From Streptomyces wuyuanensis (GTDB lineage: Bacteria > Actinomycetota > Actinomycetes > Streptomycetales > Streptomycetaceae), in contig NZ_FNHI01000032.1 in the NCBI RefSeq assembly GCF_900103455.1, positions 1,355 through 65,354 on the forward strand: 64,000 nt of DNA, read 5' to 3'. Shown piece by piece: positions 19,940 to 28,912 of the stretch (its first letter is position 1; each line of letters opens with the position of its first letter). The notes under the pieces are model-generated. The model saw nothing but the letters and a program-made list of their open reading frames with translations, searched no databases and was not told the origin of the DNA. Position numbers and translations under genes: made by a program.

Positions 19940-20566
19940 ATGACCATCAAGGACACCCACGAGGAGTGGCGGGTCACCGCGACCGCCACACCGTTCAGGG
20001 GCAACAAGACGAGTGTCCGCACCGACGACGTGGTCATGCCCGACGGCTCGGTCGCGCGCCGCGACTACCAGGTGCACCCGGGGTCGGTGGCGGTGCTCGC
20101 GCTCGACGGGGACGACCGGGTCCTGGTGCTGCGCCAGTACCGGCACCCCGTGCGGCAGAAGCTCTGGGAGATCCCCGCCGGACTCCTCGACGTCCCCGGG
20201 GAGAACCCGCTGACCGCGGCACAGCGCGAGCTGTACGAGGAAGCGCACGTCAAGGCCGTCGACTGGCGGGTCCTCGCGGACGTCTACACCACACCCGGCG
20301 GCTGCGACGAGGCCGTAAGGATCTTCCTGGCCCGCGATCTGTCCGAGGCGGAGGGCGAGCGCTTCCAGGTCTCCGAGGAGGAGGCCGACATGGAGCTGGC
20401 CCGCGTCCCGCTCCAGGACCTGGTGCGCGGCGTGCTCGCCGGCGATCTGCACAACAACTGCCTGGTTGTCGGCGTCCTCTCGCTCACCGCGGCCCTCGCG
20501 GGCGGCGGCCTGGACTCCCTCCGCCCGGCCGAGGCACCCTGGCCGGCCCGCCCGTTCGAGGCCTGA
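19940..20566 (+). CDS. Nudix hydrolase, ADP-ribose pyrophosphatase type
   Basis: 208 residues; ATG 19940 follows a GGGAGG site. The Nudix region is GLLDVPGENP...AAQRELYEEAHV, preceded by the WEIPA motif typical of ADP-ribose/sugar-nucleotide pyrophosphatases. Two departures from the canonical box: one extra residue between Gly and Glu, and His in place of the final Gly (EEAHV). The REL-EE metal ligands are intact, so activity is expected. It cleaves ADP-ribose-like substrates in the cytoplasm. It is the usual pyrG neighbour in Streptomyces and is followed by a clear terminator. Confidence 0.9.
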   Translation: MTIKDTHEEWRVTATATPFRGNKTSVRTDDVVMPDGSVARRDYQVHPGSVAVLALDGDDRVLVLRQYRHPVRQKLWEIPAGLLDVPGENPLTAAQRELYEEAHVKAVDWRVLADVYTTPGGCDEAVRIFLARDLSEAEGERFQVSEEEADMELARVPLQDLVRGVLAGDLHNNCLVVGVLSLTAALAGGGLDSLRPAEAPWPARPFEA

Positions 20567-20576
20567 GAACCGTCAT

Positions 20577-20606
20577 GGGCGGCGCTCCCCGCCGGGAGCG
20601 CCGCCC
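20577..20606 (+). terminator. Terminator hairpin after the Nudix gene
   Basis: A 13-base perfect inverted repeat (GGGCGGCGCTCCC / GGGAGCGCCGCCC) with a 4-base loop starts 11 bases after the Nudix stop. It separates the pyrG-Nudix unit from the next gene. Confidence 0.8.
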
Positions 20607-20834
20607 GAGGCGCCGGCTCGCGGAGAACCGGACCCCGGTGCGTCGCGGCGCCCGCGTCGCGCGGCCCCGCGCCAGGGTGGTGTGACGATCCGCTCATCCG
20701 ATCGAGGGATACTCCCGCCGTGTGCCGCCGCGCTCTCCCCGATTCGGCGAGATGCCTGAATTACGCTCGGAGCGCCCGCCCGGGCACCCGGCGTGGGCTC
20801 GGCTCGTACGGTGGCGGACTGGGGAGCGTGGCCA

Positions 20835-22934
20835 GTGACGGATCAGGCGGTGGACTTCGAGGAACCCTCGTCCGAGAGCCGCCCGTCGCAGGCAGGGCCC
20901 GTGTCCGAGGAGCGGCCCCGTCATGGGACCGTTGGCCCTGTGGGTGGGCAATTCATCGGGCGTCAGCGGGAATTGAAGGCGCTGCGGGCCGACATCGAAC
21001 GGGCCGGTCTCGACACGATCTCCGGGCGCAAGGCACCTCGCGCCCGGGTGCTGCTCGTCGCCGGGCGGCCCGGCTCGGGGCGGACCGCGCTCGCCGCGGA
21101 ACTGACGCGCCGCCTGGCGGACGAGTACCCGGACGGGGCGCTGTGGGCCAGGCTCACCGAGCCCGGCGGCGAACCCGTTCCCGGCGACCGTGCCGCCCGC
21201 GGGCTGCTGGAGGCCCTGGGTGTCGGCGCACCGGCCGGGGCCGACGAGGACCTGCTCACCGAGATGGTTCGCGAGGCCCTCGCGGTGCGGCGGTGCGTGC
21301 TCGTTCTGGACGACGCGGCCGACGCGGAACAGGTGGCCCCGCTCCTGCCGGACAACCCCGAATGCCTGGTCGTCGCCGTCTCCCAGGGACCGCTCACCGG
21401 GATTCCCGACGTGCGGCCGTGCACCATCGGCGGCATGGACGCCAAGTCGGCCATCGAGCTGCTGAGCCGTTTCACCGGATCGGTGCGGGTCACCGTCGAC
21501 CCCCAGGCGGCCGAATCGCTGGTCGAGCAGTGCGGCGGACAGCCCGCCGCGATGATGCTGGTCGGCGGCTGGCTCGCGGCCCGCCCCAAGGCATCGGTCG
21601 CCGACGCGACCAAGCAGTTGCGGGGGCTGCCCGACGACCCGGAGGCGCCGGTCGGCGCCCGGCCGCTGGCACGGGCCTTCCGGCTCGTCCACGATTCGCT
21701 CCCGCAGTCCGCCGCGCGGCTGCTGCGGCTGCTCGCCCTCGCCCCGGCCGGGCGGGTGGACGCGCACATCGCGTCCGCCCTGTCCGGCTGCTCGGTCTCG
21801 GCTGCCGGCTCGACCCTGGAGGACTTCGCCGCGCTCGGGCTGCTGCACTCCGCAGGGGGCGCGGAGCAGCCGGCCGAGCCGGTGGGGAGCGAGCAGTACG
21901 AGGTGCCCGGCTGCCTCGCCCCGCTGCTGCACGCACTGGTGACCGAGGAGGAGCGCCCCGCCGAGGTGCAGCTCGCCCGGGCCCGCATGCTGGAGCGGAC
22001 CGTCCGGCTGCTGCAGTCCTGCCGCGCCGTCACCGAACCCGAGGGCTCCACGGCCCGCAAGAAGCTCGCGGGGCTGCCGCGCGCCCTGCGCTTCTCCAGT
22101 GCCGGGGCCGCCGGGGCCTGGCTGGACGCGCGCCGGCCCGCGCTGCTCGCGGCCGCCCGGATCGCGGTGGCCGACGGTGAGCTGGACACCCTCGCCCGGC
22201 GGCTGATCGCCGCGCTCGTCCGGGCCCTGGTCGCCCATCGCGGCACCGGGGCGGCCGCGCCCGAGCTCTACGGACTCCACCGGCTCGTCCTGGACGTGGC
22301 CGTACGCCGTGATCTCCACCGGGAGCAGGCCGCCGCGCTGCTGAACCTCGCCGACCTGGATGCGCAGACAGGACGGACGCAGGACGCATTGGTGCGATAT
22401 CGGGCGGCGCTGGACGCCGGGCGCCGAGGGAACGACCCGTACGCCCTGGCCCGGGCGATGGAATCCGTAGGCGGTGCCTACCAGGAGCTCGGTGACTGGG
22501 AGCGGGCGGCGGACTGGTACGGGCGGGCCCTCTCCCAGCGCCTCGCCCGCGGCGAGCGGGCCGACGAGGCCAGGCTGTACGGGCGGCTGGGCGGTGTGCA
22601 CACCTACGCCGGGCGGTACGGGGAGGCGCTGCGCAACTGGCGCGCGGCCGCGGCCGGATTCCGGCGCCTCGGCGATCTGCCCGGTCATGCGCGGGCGTTG
22701 AGCGAGGCGGCCCGCGTCCAGGAGTACGCGGGGCGCCCGGAGGAGTCGCTGCGCACCTGCGAGGAGGCCGTGGCCTGGGCGCGCCGGGCCGGGGACGTGC
22801 GGCTCCAGGCCGCGCTCCGGCTGCGGCTGGCCGACACGCTGGAGCGGCTCGGCGACGCCGCGGCTGCCGGACTGCATCGTTCCGCCGCCGAGCGACTGCT
22901 GGGAGGCGACGTTTCCGGCCTGCGAAATCCGTAG
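20835..22934 (+). CDS. STAND-like P-loop/TPR regulatory protein
   Basis: 699 residues from GTG 20835 with GGGGAG 8 bases upstream. A NB-ARC-like nucleotide-binding module follows a ~35-residue hydrophilic N-terminus: FIGRQRELKAL, the P-loop GRPGSGRT (residues 77-84) and Walker B CVLVLDDAAD. A winged-helix-like region and C-terminal TPRs follow (LARAMESVGGAYQELGDWER, AEARLYGRLGGVHTYAGRYG-type repeats, from about residue 480). The P-loop Lys is replaced by Arg83. No DNA-binding domain is evident, unlike AfsR/SARP proteins. It precedes ald and is conserved there in Streptomyces; its role is unknown, likely signalling or scaffold (inference). Confidence 0.82.
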   Translation: MTDQAVDFEEPSSESRPSQAGPVSEERPRHGTVGPVGGQFIGRQRELKALRADIERAGLDTISGRKAPRARVLLVAGRPGSGRTALAAELTRRLADEYPDGALWARLTEPGGEPVPGDRAARGLLEALGVGAPAGADEDLLTEMVREALAVRRCVLVLDDAADAEQVAPLLPDNPECLVVAVSQGPLTGIPDVRPCTIGGMDAKSAIELLSRFTGSVRVTVDPQAAESLVEQCGGQPAAMMLVGGWLAARPKASVADATKQLRGLPDDPEAPVGARPLARAFRLVHDSLPQSAARLLRLLALAPAGRVDAHIASALSGCSVSAAGSTLEDFAALGLLHSAGGAEQPAEPVGSEQYEVPGCLAPLLHALVTEEERPAEVQLARARMLERTVRLLQSCRAVTEPEGSTARKKLAGLPRALRFSSAGAAGAWLDARRPALLAAARIAVADGELDTLARRLIAALVRALVAHRGTGAAAPELYGLHRLVLDVAVRRDLHREQAAALLNLADLDAQTGRTQDALVRYRAALDAGRRGNDPYALARAMESVGGAYQELGDWERAADWYGRALSQRLARGERADEARLYGRLGGVHTYAGRYGEALRNWRAAAAGFRRLGDLPGHARALSEAARVQEYAGRPEESLRTCEEAVAWARRAGDVRLQAALRLRLADTLERLGDAAAAGLHRSAAERLLGGDVSGLRNP

Positions 22935-22966
22935 TGTTCTCGTCAGAGAAATTTGCTTTGCAAGGC

Positions 22967-22994
22967 TAGACAGCTGGAAGTCCTTCATTAGACT
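22967..22994 (+). promoter_or_regulatory. Candidate ald promoter
   Basis: TAGACA at 22967-22972 and TAGACT at 22989-22994 form a -35/-10 pair with a 16-base spacer, close to the vegetative consensus. It would give an ald leader of about 95 bases. Confidence 0.5.
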
Positions 22995-23095
22995 GGCTCT
23001 GCCGGGTGTCGCCCCGGTCCATCCGATACGCCCGGCGTATCCGGGTAAGTATGGAATTGCACCAGAATCCCCCTGAGCCAAGGACCGTGATCGAC

Positions 23096-24211
23096 GTGAA
23101 GGTCGGCATCCCCCGCGAGGTCAAGAACAACGAGTTCCGGGTGGCCATCACCCCTGCCGGTGTGCACGAGCTCGTGCGCAACGGCCACCAGGTCTTCATC
23201 GAGGCGAACGCCGGTGTCGGCTCCTCGATCACGGACGAGGAGTTCGTCGCCGCGGGCGGGCAGATCCTGCCCACCGCCGACGAGGTCTGGGCCACCGCCG
23301 ACATGGTGCTCAAGGTCAAGGAGCCCATCGCGGAGGAGTACCACCGCATGCGCAAGGACCAGGTGCTCTTCACCTACCTGCACCTTGCCGCCTCCAAGGA
23401 GTGCACGGACGCCCTGATCGAGTCCGGCACCACCGCCATCGCCTACGAGACGGTCGAGCTCCCCAACCGCTCCCTGCCGCTCCTCGCCCCGATGTCCGAG
23501 GTCGCCGGACGGCTGGCCCCGCAGGTCGGCGCCTACCACCTGATGCGCCCGGCCGGCGGCCGCGGCGTGCTGCCGGGAGGCGTCCCGGGCGTGACCCCGG
23601 CCAAGGCCGTCGTCATCGGCGGCGGTGTCTCCGGCTGGAACGCCACGCAGATCGCCATCGGCATGGGCTTCGAGGTGACGCTGCTGGACCGCGACATCAA
23701 CAAGCTGCGCGAGGCCGACAAGATCTTCGGTACGAAGGTCAAGGCCGTCATGTCCAACTCCTTCGAGCTGGAGAAGGCCGTCCTCGACGCCGACCTCGTC
23801 ATCGGTGCGGTGCTGATCCCCGGCGCCAAGGCCCCGAAGCTGGTCACCAACGAGCTCGTGTCCCGGATGAAGCCGGGAAGTGTCCTTGTCGACATTGCGA
23901 TCGACCAGGGCGGCTGCTTCGAGGACTCCCGTCCGACGACGCATGCCGAGCCGACGTTCCGGGTCCACAACTCGGTCTTCTACTGCGTCGCCAACATGCC
24001 CGGCGCGGTGCCGAACACCTCCACCAATGCGCTCACCAACGCCACGCTCCCGTACGTCGTGTCGCTGGCGAACAACGGCTGGGTCGAGGCGCTCCGCCGT
24101 GACCCCGCGCTGGCCAGGGGCCTCAACGTCCATGAGGGCCAGGTCGTTTACCGCGAGGTCGCCGAGGCGCACGGCCTCGAGACCGTCGAGCTGAACACGC
24201 TGCTCGGCTGA
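23096..24211 (+). CDS. ald: Alanine dehydrogenase
   Basis: 371 residues from GTG 23096 (VKVGIPREVKNNEFRVAITP), the standard family N-terminus and length; AAGGA lies 11 bases upstream. A further in-frame GTG at 23087 is less likely. The NAD-binding loop is GGGVSG from residue 175. It catalyses reversible oxidative deamination of L-alanine to pyruvate and ammonia, as a hexamer in the cytoplasm. In Streptomyces it serves alanine use as nitrogen source. It is followed by a strong hairpin. Confidence 0.96.
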   Translation: MKVGIPREVKNNEFRVAITPAGVHELVRNGHQVFIEANAGVGSSITDEEFVAAGGQILPTADEVWATADMVLKVKEPIAEEYHRMRKDQVLFTYLHLAASKECTDALIESGTTAIAYETVELPNRSLPLLAPMSEVAGRLAPQVGAYHLMRPAGGRGVLPGGVPGVTPAKAVVIGGGVSGWNATQIAIGMGFEVTLLDRDINKLREADKIFGTKVKAVMSNSFELEKAVLDADLVIGAVLIPGAKAPKLVTNELVSRMKPGSVLVDIAIDQGGCFEDSRPTTHAEPTFRVHNSVFYCVANMPGAVPNTSTNALTNATLPYVVSLANNGWVEALRRDPALARGLNVHEGQVVYREVAEAHGLETVELNTLLG

Positions 24212-24262
24212 CGCGCGACGCCAACCGACCGCCCCGTCAACCGGGGTCGTCAACATCACGTA

Positions 24263-24297
24263 TCCGGCCGGACCTTGAGGAGCAAGGTCCGGCCGGA
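24263..24297 (+). terminator. Terminator hairpin after ald
   Basis: A 14-base perfect inverted repeat (TCCGGCCGGACCTT / AAGGTCCGGCCGGA) with a 7-base loop lies about 50 bases after the ald stop. Confidence 0.85.
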
Positions 24298-24454
24298 CGT
24301 GTGTCCGGCCGGCACGGCCCGCTCGCTCAACTCGCCTTGAACGTAACCCTTCAACCGATTCGCACACCCGCGAAAGGCGCGGAACGGCTGCTGTGCACCC
24401 TTGACAGCGGGGTGTTCGGTTGCCGACACATCGGGCCGGGTCCGGCGGATTGTG

Positions 24455-24484
24455 TTGCTGCGGAGCGGTGACACGCCATAGAGT
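24455..24484 (+). promoter_or_regulatory. Candidate promoter of the parA-like/scpAB operon
   Basis: TTGCTG (24455-24460) and TAGAGT (24479-24484) are separated by 18 bases, a good vegetative-type arrangement. The predicted transcript start near 24491 leaves a ~70-base leader ending in AAGGAGGT (24542-24549), an unusually complete ribosome site for the GTG at 24560. Confidence 0.6.
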
Positions 24485-24559
24485 CGCCAACCGTCGGCAT
24501 GGTGCCACGCTGACCTATCGATAAGTTTCCTGGTCACGTCCAAGGAGGTAAGACGACTT

Positions 24560-25765
24560 GTGAATGAGTCGACATTTTCTCCCGGGGGCGGCCAACCAGG
24601 AATGCTCCCGGTGCGCCCCATGGGCGTGGAGGTACCCCCGACGCCGGGCCAGGCGGCCCCGTCCGGGTTCGAAGCTGTCGGCTCCGTCGCTGTCCGTACC
24701 TTCGCGACTCACCAGCACATGACGACGACAGCCCACACGATGAAGATGATGGACGGCCAACACGTGAACGCCATGGCCGGCAACGAGAGTGGCCGAGAGT
24801 CCACCCACTTCGCCGACTACGACGAGGTGCCCGAGGGGCACTTCTACGACCCTGACGCCGAGTACGAGCCCGATCCGGAGTACGCGGCCACGCTCGCGCC
24901 CGACGCGGCCCGCCAGCGCCGTGAGCGCATCGGCCCGACCGGGCGCCCGCTGCCGTACTTCCCGATCCCCGGCCCGCTCACCGACCACGGCCCCGCGAAG
25001 ATCATCGCGATGTGCAACCAGAAGGGCGGCGTCGGCAAGACGACGTCGACCATCAACCTGGGTGCGGCGCTCGCGGAGTACGGACGCCGGGTGCTGCTCG
25101 TCGACTTCGACCCGCAGGGCGCCCTGTCGGTCGGTCTCGGCGTGAACCCGATGGAGCTCGACCTCACCGTCTACAACCTGCTCATGGAGCGGGGCATGTC
25201 CGCGGACGAGGTCCTGCTGAAGACGGCCGTGCCCAACATGGACCTGCTGCCGAGCAACATCGACCTGTCGGCGGCCGAGGTGCAGCTCGTGAGCGAGGTC
25301 GCGCGCGAGTCCACGCTCCAGCGCGCCCTGAAGCCGCTGATGCAGGACTACGACTACATCGTGATCGACTGCCAGCCGTCGCTGGGCCTGCTGACGGTGA
25401 ACGCCCTGACGGCGGCTCACAAGGTCATCGTGCCGCTGGAATGCGAGTTCTTCGCGCTGCGCGGCGTCGCCCTGCTCACCGAGACGATCGAGAAGGTCCA
25501 GGAGCGGCTCAACCCCGACCTGGAGCTCGACGGCATCCTCGCCACGATGTACGACTCGCGCACGGTGCACAGCCGCGAGGTGCTGGCGCGGGTGGTCGAG
25601 GCGTTCGACGACCACGTCTACCACACGGTCATCGGGCGCACGGTGCGCTTCCCGGAGACGACGGTCGCCGGTGAGCCCATCACGACGTACGCGTCCAACT
25701 CCGTCGGCGCCGCCGCCTATCGCCAGCTCGCCAGGGAGGTGCTCGCCCGGTGTCACGCCGAGTGA
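24560..25765 (+). CDS. ParA-family ATPase with long N-terminal extension
   Basis: 401 residues, GTG start with a near-perfect Shine-Dalgarno. The deviant Walker A KGGVGKTT is at residues 155-162; DFDPQGALSVGLG and the IDCQPSLGLL switch motif follow. About 145 residues precede the ATPase fold: a Pro/Gly-rich part with several His and Met, and an acidic Tyr-rich stretch (DYDEVPEGHFYDPDAEYEPD). No parB or parS-like repeat lies nearby, so this is an orphan ParA, distinct from the origin-proximal parAB. The gene overlaps the next (16 or 4 bases), and linkage to scpAB points to chromosome segregation or a membrane/pole-related role. Confidence 0.9.
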   Translation: MNESTFSPGGGQPGMLPVRPMGVEVPPTPGQAAPSGFEAVGSVAVRTFATHQHMTTTAHTMKMMDGQHVNAMAGNESGRESTHFADYDEVPEGHFYDPDAEYEPDPEYAATLAPDAARQRRERIGPTGRPLPYFPIPGPLTDHGPAKIIAMCNQKGGVGKTTSTINLGAALAEYGRRVLLVDFDPQGALSVGLGVNPMELDLTVYNLLMERGMSADEVLLKTAVPNMDLLPSNIDLSAAEVQLVSEVARESTLQRALKPLMQDYDYIVIDCQPSLGLLTVNALTAAHKVIVPLECEFFALRGVALLTETIEKVQERLNPDLELDGILATMYDSRTVHSREVLARVVEAFDDHVYHTVIGRTVRFPETTVAGEPITTYASNSVGAAAYRQLAREVLARCHAE

Positions 25766-26337
25766 GTCTGCCCGGAGCCGACGAGCTGTTCCGTACGACC
25801 GGGGGCATGGGGCTGCAGTCCTCGTCCCCGAGGCGGGGCCAGGCGGGGGCGAACGGCGAGGCGCGGGTTCCGGCGCCGGCCGGTGAGAGCGATCCGGTGG
25901 AGTCGCCTCCGGCCGCGCCGCAGACCCCGCAGCCGGCGCCCGGAGCGGGCGCTCCGGCGGCCTCGGAGGAGCACTCCTCGGCCGGGGACGCGGAGGCCGC
26001 GGAGCCGCGGAGCCGCGGGGCGGACGGCGACCAGCCGGCCGCGGCGGCGCAGGCCGCGCCGAAGGGACGCCGTCCGCAGGAGTCCGCTCAGCGCCGCCGG
26101 GGACGCGCGCCGGGCCGCCGGCCCAGCGGCCGGGAACGGCACGACGAGAAGATCACGGTCTATGTCTCGGCCGAGGAACTGATGGACCTCGAGCACGCGC
26201 GGCTGGTGCTGCGCGGCGAGCACGGTCTGGCCGTGGACCGCGGGCGCATCGTCCGCGAAGCGGTGGCCGTCGTCCTGGCGGACCTGGAGTCCCGGGGCGA
26301 CGCGAGCATCCTGGTGCGGCGCCTGCGCGGTCGCTGA
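25750..26337 (+). CDS. Putative ribbon-helix-helix-like partner of the ParA-like ATPase
   Basis: 195 residues from GTG 25750; a GTG at 25762 in the same frame forms a GTGA overlap with the parA-like stop and is equally possible. The N-terminus (VSLPGADELFRTTGG) is conserved in Streptomyces orthologues. Residues ~35-130 are Pro/Ala-rich and then basic (repeated RRGRAPGRR). The last ~60 residues (KITVYVSAEELMDLEHARLVL then VDRGRIVREAVAVVLADLES) have the beta-strand/helix/helix pattern of ribbon-helix-helix proteins. By position it could replace ParB as the DNA-binding partner of the upstream ATPase (inference). It is co-transcribed with scpA. Confidence 0.72.
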   Translation: MSRRVSLPGADELFRTTGGMGLQSSSPRRGQAGANGEARVPAPAGESDPVESPPAAPQTPQPAPGAGAPAASEEHSSAGDAEAAEPRSRGADGDQPAAAAQAAPKGRRPQESAQRRRGRAPGRRPSGRERHDEKITVYVSAEELMDLEHARLVLRGEHGLAVDRGRIVREAVAVVLADLESRGDASILVRRLRGR

Positions 26338-26381
26338 CGGGGTAGCCTGCGCGCGACCTTCCTTCCGCTCCCTGGACCACG

Positions 26382-28187
26382 ATGCCGCCGAACGACCCCG
26401 CCCCCCACCGGCCTCCGGCCCGCCCGCCCCGTCGCACCCTTGGCCGCGGCCCGGGTACGGCACCCGCGCCTTCGGCGGACCCGGCACCGGAACCCGGCGT
26501 CGCCCACGAGCGGCCCACGGGGGCCGAGACGGACCCCGGGGTCCCCGGCGCCGGTCCGGGCCGCGCAGAGGGCCCTGGAGGGGCGTCCTCCGGCCAGGGA
26601 CGGACCCAGGTGGACCCTCACGGCGGCGTGGTCGGCGACGACGGGACCGGGACGGTGCCCTCCGCGCCGTCCGCGCCGTCCGCGCCCTCCGCGCGCGAGC
26701 AGGACCGGGAGCCCGGGCCCGTGCCTCGGGACTCCTCCACCGCCTCGGCCGAGGAGACGGCGCCCGATCCCGCTCCGGTTCCGTCTTCCGCCGCGGCGGC
26801 CGATCCCGTGCCCGCCCCCGGGCCCGTTCCCGAGGACGCTGCCGTCGAGCCGGCGGCTTCGGAGGCGACCGATGCGGCCGGTGCCCTCTCGACGGGCCCC
26901 GCTGCCGCCGAGAACGCGCCCGGTGGCGCGAGGACGGCGCCCGCGCCGGGTGGGCGGGCGTCCGAGAACGATCCCGTCGACGGGCGGGCCGGCGGGGGAG
27001 TGGCCGCCGAGCCCGCGGCGCCGGCCCCGGAGCGCGCCGCCCGGGTCTCCGTGCCCGGCCCCGGCCGGGCGGGAGACGGCCCGGCCGCCGCCGGCGAACC
27101 CGGTACCCGCACCTCCGCACTCGACCGGGCGCGGGCCGGGGCCGACAGCGCGGCCGGCCTCCCCGCAGATCTCGAAGGCCCCGCGGGCGGACACCGCCCG
27201 GACGCGGGTCTGCCCCTCGCCGCCGTGCCGGCGCCGGGATCCGGGACCGGCGGGCCCGTGGCCGTCCCCGCGGACGCCTCCCACGACACCGCCGCCCCCG
27301 ACACCGCCACCACTGACGCCGTCCCCGCGGACGCCTCCCCCGACACCGCCACCGCGCAGGCGGCGGAGGACGGCGCGGAGCCCGTCGACGACGGGCGGTT
27401 CAAGGTGCGGCTCGCGAACTTCGAGGGACCGTTCGACCTGCTGCTGCAGCTGATCTCGAAGCACAAGCTCGATGTCACCGAGGTCGCCCTCTCCAAGGTC
27501 ACCGACGAGTTCATGGCGTACATCCGCGCCATGGGGCCCGACTGGGACCTCGACCAGACCACCGAGTTCCTCGTGGTCGCCGCGACCCTGCTGGATCTCA
27601 AGGCCGCCCGGCTGCTGCCGGCCGCCGAGGTCGAGGACGAGGCGGATCTCGCACTGCTGGAGGCGCGGGACCTGCTGTTCGCCCGGCTGCTCCAGTACCG
27701 GGCGTACAAGCAGGTCGCCGAGATCTTCGGCAACAGGCTCCTGGAGGAGTCCCGGCGGTACCCCCGCACCGTCGGGCTGGAGGACCACCACGCCGAGCTG
27801 CTTCCCGACGTCGTCATCAGCATCGGCGCGGAGGGCTTCGCCAGGCTCGCGGTCAAGGCGATGCAGCCGAAGCCGAAGCCGCAGGTGTACGTGGACCACA
27901 TCCACGCGCCGCTCGTGAGCGTGCGCGAGCAGGCCGAGGTCGTCGTGGGTCTGCTGCGCGAGCGCGGAAGGGCGAGCTTCCGCGAGCTGACCGACGGCGT
28001 CACGGACACCCTCACCGTGGTCGCCCGTTTCCTCGCCCTGCTGGAGCTCTATCGTGAGAAGGCCGTCGTCCTGGACCAGGAGGACGCCCTGGGGGAGCTC
28101 GTGATCACCTGGGCCGGTGGCGAGGCCGACGCCCACGTCACCGACGAGTTCGACCGGACTCCCGAGAGCTTGGAGGAGAAGGCGTGA
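26382..28187 (+). CDS. scpA: Segregation and condensation protein ScpA with giant disordered N-terminus
   Basis: 601 residues from ATG 26382. The ScpA (kleisin) domain occupies only about residues 335-601: FKVRLANFEGPFDLLLQLI, then the KVTDEFMAYI helix, LLDLKAARLLP and the C-terminal winged helix (ELYREKAVVLDQE). It bridges SMC heads with ScpB in bacterial condensin. The first ~334 residues are Pro/Ala/Glu/Gly low complexity with small repeats (SAPSAPSAPSA; two copies of a PADAS-DTA unit). Typical ScpA is ~250 residues; shorter extensions are common in Streptomyces. No clear ribosome site precedes this ATG, so the start is uncertain. The stop overlaps scpB (GTGA). Confidence 0.9.
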   Translation: MPPNDPAPHRPPARPPRRTLGRGPGTAPAPSADPAPEPGVAHERPTGAETDPGVPGAGPGRAEGPGGASSGQGRTQVDPHGGVVGDDGTGTVPSAPSAPSAPSAREQDREPGPVPRDSSTASAEETAPDPAPVPSSAAAADPVPAPGPVPEDAAVEPAASEATDAAGALSTGPAAAENAPGGARTAPAPGGRASENDPVDGRAGGGVAAEPAAPAPERAARVSVPGPGRAGDGPAAAGEPGTRTSALDRARAGADSAAGLPADLEGPAGGHRPDAGLPLAAVPAPGSGTGGPVAVPADASHDTAAPDTATTDAVPADASPDTATAQAAEDGAEPVDDGRFKVRLANFEGPFDLLLQLISKHKLDVTEVALSKVTDEFMAYIRAMGPDWDLDQTTEFLVVAATLLDLKAARLLPAAEVEDEADLALLEARDLLFARLLQYRAYKQVAEIFGNRLLEESRRYPRTVGLEDHHAELLPDVVISIGAEGFARLAVKAMQPKPKPQVYVDHIHAPLVSVREQAEVVVGLLRERGRASFRELTDGVTDTLTVVARFLALLELYREKAVVLDQEDALGELVITWAGGEADAHVTDEFDRTPESLEEKA

Positions 28188-28912
28188 GCAACGACCTCGT
28201 GCGGCCCGCCGTGCCCGCGGCCGGCACGCCTGCCGCTGCCGTTGCCCCCGGTACGGCCGTCGCTCCCGGTACGGGCGGCGGATCCGAGGACGCGGCCGGG
28301 ACGCGGTCCGCGCTCCGGCCCGCCCTCGAGGCCGTCCTCATGGTCGTCGACGAGCCGGCGACCGAGGAGCACCTCGCCAAGGTCCTCGAACAGCCCCGCC
28401 GCGCCGTCGCCGACGCCCTGCGCGAACTCGCCGACGAGTACACGATCCAGGGCCGCGGCTTCGAGCTGCGGCTCGTCGCCGGCGGCTGGCGCTTCTACAC
28501 CAGGCCCGAGCACGCCGCCGCCGTCGAGCGCTTCGTCCTCGACGGCCAGCAGGCCCGCCTCACCCAGGCCGCCCTGGAGACGCTGGCCGTGGTCGCGTAC
28601 CGGCAGCCGGTCAGCCGTTCCCGGGTCTCGGCGGTGCGCGGAGTGAACTGTGACGGCGTGATGCGCACCCTGCTCCAGCGCGGTCTGGTCGAGGAGGCGG
28701 GCACGGAACCCGAAACAGGTGCGATCCTGTACAGGACGACGAACTACTTCCTGGAGCGGATGGGGCTGCGGGGTCTGGACGAGCTCCCCGAGCTCGCGCC
28801 GTTCCTCCCCGAGGCGGAGGCGATCGAGGCCGAGACCCAGGAAGCCGTTCCGTCGTTCGATCCGGACGCTCCGGACACAGACGCAGACGACACGACGACG
28901 ACGGAACTTTGA
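28184..28912 (+). CDS. scpB: Segregation and condensation protein ScpB
   Basis: 242 residues; the GTG overlaps the scpA stop and has GGAGGAG just upstream. Two winged-helix domains are visible after a ~40-residue Ala/Pro-rich lead: ALRPALEAVLMVVDEPATEE and TQAALETLAVVAYRQPVSRS, then YRTTNYFLERMGL. The acidic Thr/Asp-rich tail ends DDTTTTEL. ScpB dimers bind the ScpA linker and complete the SMC-ScpAB condensin. The stop overlaps the next gene's ATG by one base (TGATG). Confidence 0.95.
   Translation: MSNDLVRPAVPAAGTPAAAVAPGTAVAPGTGGGSEDAAGTRSALRPALEAVLMVVDEPATEEHLAKVLEQPRRAVADALRELADEYTIQGRGFELRLVAGGWRFYTRPEHAAAVERFVLDGQQARLTQAALETLAVVAYRQPVSRSRVSAVRGVNCDGVMRTLLQRGLVEEAGTEPETGAILYRTTNYFLERMGLRGLDELPELAPFLPEAEAIEAETQEAVPSFDPDAPDTDADDTTTTEL

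Noticed and set aside
20694..23081. 795-codon minus-strand frame
   Set aside because: It is antisense to the P-loop/TPR gene and has Gly/Arg/Gln-rich composition without domains.
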